This document shows, piece after piece, positions 60,514 through 64,000 of a stretch of DNA of 64,000 nucleotides (its first letter is position 1; each line of letters begins with the position of its first letter). The DNA comes from Chloroflexota bacterium (lineage in GTDB: Bacteria; Chloroflexota; Anaerolineae; Anaerolineales; UBA11579), in the NCBI GenBank assembly GCA_018662365.1, contig JABJGH010000022.1:62001-126000 (forward strand), in the 5' to 3' direction. The notes under the pieces are model-generated. The model saw only the letters and a program-made list of their open reading frames with translations. It was not told the DNA's origin and made no database searches. Position numbers and translations under genes: made by a program.

Positions 60514-62664
60514 ATGGAAAACGACTATTCTATATTGAAAGAATTTGATTACCCCCCCCAAGAAGTAAGCCGGGGTTACACCGATCGCACATTATATGTA
60601 AATCTGTCCTCAAGGGAAATTATTAGTAAATCCGTGTCACAGGCAATGAAAGATATTTTTATTGGCGGACGCGGTTTCGGTTTACGTTTACTTTGGGATG
60701 GTATCACCAGTAAAACTAAATGGGATGACCCAGAAAATGAAATTGTAATTTCATCTGGTCCAATTGGAGGAATAACTCAATATCCTGGTACTGGAAAATC
60801 GATCGTCGTCTCGGTCTCCCCCACTACTGAGATGGTCGTAGACAGTAATGTTGGTGGATATTATGGACCCTATTTAAAATTTGCCGGATGGGATGCGATA
60901 GAAATTCAGGGAAAAGCTAACCAAGAAGTAATTATTTTTGTAGATGGTTCTACCAATAAAGTACAGATTATTGAAGCCCCAATGGATACGACTAACACTC
61001 ACGTATTGACCAAAGAATTGCTTAAACTTTTCGCAGAACCTGGAAAGGAAAATTGTGTTTCTTCAGTCACGGCTGGACAAGGGGCAGATAATACATTGAT
61101 CGGATGTCTTAATGTAAGTTATTTTGATGTTCCACGACAAACCGTGAAGGTAAAACAAGCCGGAAGAGGTGGTACAGGAACCGTATTTAGGAATAAAAAC
61201 ATAAAGGCATTGGTAGTAAAAATCCCAAAAATGGGTGGAAAATTAAATAACCCCGCCGATCAGTCTATTTTGAATGTTACCGGAAAGAAAATAAATATCG
61301 AAATGAAAGAAAATGACCCAATTCAAAACAGCATGAAAACAAAGGGTACCAATGTCCTCGTGGAAATTATGGATTACCATGATCTTCTCCCAGTGCATAA
61401 CTTTAAATTTGGGGCACACCCTGACTCCGAAAAGATCGCAAGTACAGTTTGGGAGGGGATATTTGACCTGAGCGCTCCGGATGGTTGCTGGTATGGATGC
61501 ACAATGGCCTGCGCTCATACTGTAAAAAAATACACAGTGCAAACTGGCCCATACAAAGATCAAGAAGTAATGGTAGATGGACCAGAATATGAAACAACCG
61601 CAGGAGTTGGTTCCAACCTTGGATTCTTCGATCCTCTAAAAATCCTTGAATTTAATTTTTATTGTGACACATATGGCATGGACATAATTTCCTTTGGCAC
61701 CTTAACTGGTTTCATAATGGAATGTTATGAAAATGGAATCTTAGATGCCACTAAAACTGGCGGCTTAGAATTGGAATGGGGGAACTTTAAAGCCACCACT
61801 GATCTCCTCCATCAAATGGCAAATGGAAAAGGCTTTGGGAAAACAGCCGGTTTGGGTATTCGAAAAATGAAAAAGATCTTCGCAGATGATTATGGAGCCG
61901 ACCCCAACTTCCTTCAAGATATCGGCATGGAAGCAAAAGGAATGGAATACTCTGAATATGTAACAAAAGAATCTCTCGCGCAACAGGGAGGGTTTGGATT
62001 AGCTAACAAAGGTGCCCAGCATGACGAAGCTTGGCTAATTTTCATGGATATGGTTTCAAATTTAATTCCAACTTTCGAAGAAAAGGCCGAAGCATTGCAT
62101 TATTTTCCAATGTTTAGAACTTGGTTTGGGTTGAATGGATTATGTAAATTACCCTGGAACGATGTAGAGCCCACAAATAATCGCACGAAATATGATGGGA
62201 TTGACGCAGCGAAGGTTCCAGAACATGTTGAGAACTATATTAAATTATTTACCGGGGTTACCGGCAGAGATGATGTCAAAACTGGCGAAGACTTGATCCT
62301 GATGTCCGAAGCAGTTTACAATTTCCAGAGAGTATTTAATTTGAGAATGGGTTTCGGTACAAGGGAATTCGACAAGATCCCTTATCGATCATCAGGTCCA
62401 GTGACCTCTGAAGAATATGAATCAAGGCAAGAACGATACGACAAACAACTCGTCGAACTTGCAGGTTACGATATTGAAGGAAAATCTACGATTGATAAAG
62501 TGAAAGAACTAAGAACTTATCGCGAGGATCAATACGAGAAACTTTCTGATGCGGTTTATAAAAGACGTGGCTGGACAGAAAATGGAATTCCCAAACTTGA
62601 AACCTTAGAAAGGTTAAAGATTGACTTTCCTGACGTGGTTGAAATTGTGAAATCAGCCCTTTAA
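60514..62664 (+). CDS. Tungsten-type aldehyde:ferredoxin oxidoreductase
   Basis: A 716-residue AOR-family protein. The N-terminal domain has LYVNLSSREI, GGRGFGLRLLWDGI and SGPIGG. The cluster-binding set is Cys325, 329, 333 (CWYGCTMAC) and Cys544 (NGLCKLPW), adjacent to the bis-pterin site. Such enzymes oxidise aldehydes to acids with ferredoxin, using tungsten. With MoeA and MobA in the window the cofactor supply is plausible. AAAAGGATC upstream of the ATG. Confidence 0.92.
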   Translation: MENDYSILKEFDYPPQEVSRGYTDRTLYVNLSSREIISKSVSQAMKDIFIGGRGFGLRLLWDGITSKTKWDDPENEIVISSGPIGGITQYPGTGKSIVVSVSPTTEMVVDSNVGGYYGPYLKFAGWDAIEIQGKANQEVIIFVDGSTNKVQIIEAPMDTTNTHVLTKELLKLFAEPGKENCVSSVTAGQGADNTLIGCLNVSYFDVPRQTVKVKQAGRGGTGTVFRNKNIKALVVKIPKMGGKLNNPADQSILNVTGKKINIEMKENDPIQNSMKTKGTNVLVEIMDYHDLLPVHNFKFGAHPDSEKIASTVWEGIFDLSAPDGCWYGCTMACAHTVKKYTVQTGPYKDQEVMVDGPEYETTAGVGSNLGFFDPLKILEFNFYCDTYGMDIISFGTLTGFIMECYENGILDATKTGGLELEWGNFKATTDLLHQMANGKGFGKTAGLGIRKMKKIFADDYGADPNFLQDIGMEAKGMEYSEYVTKESLAQQGGFGLANKGAQHDEAWLIFMDMVSNLIPTFEEKAEALHYFPMFRTWFGLNGLCKLPWNDVEPTNNRTKYDGIDAAKVPEHVENYIKLFTGVTGRDDVKTGEDLILMSEAVYNFQRVFNLRMGFGTREFDKIPYRSSGPVTSEEYESRQERYDKQLVELAGYDIEGKSTIDKVKELRTYREDQYEKLSDAVYKRRGWTENGIPKLETLERLKIDFPDVVEIVKSAL

Positions 62665-62671
62665 ATTTTTT

Positions 62672-62705
62672 AAAAAGGTCACTTGAATAACAAGTGGCCT
62701 TTTTT
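62672..62705 (+). terminator. Terminator after the aldehyde oxidoreductase
   Basis: A 14-bp stem (62672-62685 with 62691-62704; one T-G pair) and loop AATAA, followed by T. It lies between the oxidoreductase and kynureninase genes. Confidence 0.85.
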
Positions 62706-62721
62706 CAACAAAAAGAGAAAA

Positions 62722-63975
62722 ATGAAAAAATACGCAGAAGAACTTGACGCAAGCGACCCCCTATCAAGGTTTAGAAAAAAATTCTTCATCGATGACCCAG
62801 AGTTAATATATCTCGATGGCAATTCATTGGGAAGATTACCGTTGGATTCCATTACTTCTGCAAAAAACCTTGTAGAAAAGGAATGGGGTGTGGATTTGAT
62901 AAGGGGTTGGGGAAAAGGCTGGTTAAATTCCCCCGAAAAAATCTCTGAGAAATTAGCAAAAGTAATCGGTGCTCAGCCAGAAGAAGTAATTATTGCAGAT
63001 TCCACATCGATTAACTTATTTAAACTAGTGTTATCCGCGCTCAAATTTCAATCTTCAAAAAGAGAAATAATTACGGATGATCTAAACTTTCCCTCAGACC
63101 TTTATGTTCTCGAGGCTGTTGTTAAGGTTGTTGAAATGGACCATGAAATAAAAATTATTAATTCTGAAGATGGCATCATGGGCCCCGAGAAAAAAATAAT
63201 TTCAAATATCACAGATAAAACTGCATTGGTTACATTGTCACACACGACATTTAAAAGCGGATACACTTACGATCTAATTAAAATTACCCAAGCTGCCCAC
63301 CAGAAAGGAGCCTTGACGATTTTTGACCTCAGCCATTCGGTTGGGTCAATGCCAATTCATTTAAATAAGGATAATGTGGATATGGCAGTGGGATGCACTT
63401 ATAAATACTTAAACGGTGGACCTGGCGCTCCAGCATTTATTTATATTCGAAAAGACCTGATGGAAAAATTAATCAATCATATTTATGGATGGATGGGCAA
63501 AAAGGATATGTTTGATTTTTCGTTAGAATATGATCCTGACCCAACCATTCGCCAATTTTTAACAGGCACAATTCCTGTCTTATCCACCCTACTAATAGAG
63601 AACGGCGTCAATCTTATTTTAGAGGCAGGCATTGACAATTTACGACAAAAATCTATTAAGCAGACAGATTATTTGATAAACTTGTGGAACGATGAATTAA
63701 AAAAAATCGGATTTTCAATGAATTCCCCAATTGAAACGAGCAGAAGAGGATCCCATATTTCTTTAGGACATGAGGAAGGATGGCGGATCGACCAGGCATT
63801 AATCAACGACATGAAGGTTATTCCGGATTTCAGAACTCCCAATCTTTTGAGATTAGGGATCGCCCCCCTTTATACCTCCTACGTAGATATTTATAAAGCC
63901 ATTCAAAGAATAAAAGAAGTCGTTGAGCAAGGTATTTACAAAAAATATTCAAAAGAAAAATTAAAAGTAACTTAG
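62722..63975 (+). CDS. kynU: Kynureninase
   Basis: A 417-residue PLP enzyme, from ATG 62722 because an earlier in-frame start (62683) falls inside the terminator stem. Conserved segments: LDGNSLGRLP, RGWGKGWLNSPEKI, TSINLFKLVLSAL, FDLSHSVGSMPIHL and the Schiff-base Lys in GCTYKYLNGGPGAPAFIY. It hydrolyses kynurenine or 3-hydroxykynurenine to anthranilate. No other kynurenine-pathway gene lies in the window. AAAGAG upstream. Confidence 0.92.
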   Translation: MKKYAEELDASDPLSRFRKKFFIDDPELIYLDGNSLGRLPLDSITSAKNLVEKEWGVDLIRGWGKGWLNSPEKISEKLAKVIGAQPEEVIIADSTSINLFKLVLSALKFQSSKREIITDDLNFPSDLYVLEAVVKVVEMDHEIKIINSEDGIMGPEKKIISNITDKTALVTLSHTTFKSGYTYDLIKITQAAHQKGALTIFDLSHSVGSMPIHLNKDNVDMAVGCTYKYLNGGPGAPAFIYIRKDLMEKLINHIYGWMGKKDMFDFSLEYDPDPTIRQFLTGTIPVLSTLLIENGVNLILEAGIDNLRQKSIKQTDYLINLWNDELKKIGFSMNSPIETSRRGSHISLGHEEGWRIDQALINDMKVIPDFRTPNLLRLGIAPLYTSYVDIYKAIQRIKEVVEQGIYKKYSKEKLKVT

Positions 63976-64000
63976 GAATTGTCTCTCCTTGAAATTATGC

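Noticed and set aside
62683-62721. Longer start for kynureninase
   Set aside because: It lies within the terminator stem and has no ribosome site; the family's N-terminus fits the ATG at 62722.

Overview
The window reads as chromosomal DNA of an anaerobic, low-GC bacterium, most likely a member of the Chloroflexota (Anaerolineae- or Dehalococcoidia-like). That placement is an inference from overall protein character: SH3-type lipoproteins with Thr/Pro linkers, a sigma-54 carrying a zinc ribbon, a PGI of the transaldolase-fused type, and a bacterial-type CODH/ACS operon. There is no rRNA or other decisive marker. The sequence is densely coding, with long co-directional runs and few gaps. I see no CRISPR array and no insertion sequence.

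Region by region: (1) 1-2785, minus strand: an operon of a small zinc-ribbon membrane protein, a DUF2207-like membrane protein ending in an alternating Cys-Ala tail, and a PqqD/radical-SAM-like protein cut off by the window edge whose expected cluster-binding cysteines are missing. This is the best candidate for an undescribed system. (2) 2929-6578: a partner-switching module (STAS antagonist, RsbW-like kinase, membrane RsbU-like phosphatase) and a NarL-type response regulator. (3) 6926-21262: a 12-gene Wood-Ljungdahl carbonyl-branch operon: HMA-like protein, CooS, AcsB, a CBS-pair protein, AcsD, AcsC, a corrinoid activator, AcsE, a fused MetV-MetF, two CooC ATPases and a HypB-like GTPase. (4) 21368-28137: tRNA-Asp, RelA/SpoT, MoeA, VKOR, a small acidic Cys protein, a membrane pseudo-peptidase and a CAT-anticodon tRNA. 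(5) 28190-36414: ADP-forming acetate-CoA ligase, a three-gene NAD-linked formate dehydrogenase whose catalytic subunit contains an in-frame UGA (selenocysteine) followed by a SECIS hairpin, and MobA.

(6) 36498-40237: fused E1 2-oxoacid dehydrogenase, PlsY-like acyltransferase and an SDR. (7) 40267-44843, minus strand: rpoN, a PAS histidine kinase and an NtrC-type activator without a DNA-binding domain, apparently a self-contained sigma-54 circuit. (8) 45073-55937: an M28 lipoprotein and HflX on plus, then a ten-gene minus-strand run (TauE, TerC, PlsC, cytochrome-b5-like, XdhC, DinB, unknown nuclease-like protein, PGI, RpiA, LmbE). (9) 56068-63975: an orphan tyrosine recombinase, an SH3 lipoprotein, a Dpp-type permease pair, a tungsten-type aldehyde oxidoreductase and kynureninase.

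Together the genes describe a CO2-fixing or acetate-forming (or reversed, acetate-oxidising) anaerobe. Formate dehydrogenase would supply formate. AcsE, the corrinoid protein and CODH/ACS would build acetyl-CoA. The ADP-forming ligase could convert acetyl-CoA to acetate with ATP synthesis. MoeA, MobA and XdhC serve the Mo/W enzymes, and CooC plus the HypB-like protein serve nickel centres. The formyl-THF synthetase and cyclohydrolase/dehydrogenase steps and the selenocysteine machinery are not in this window.
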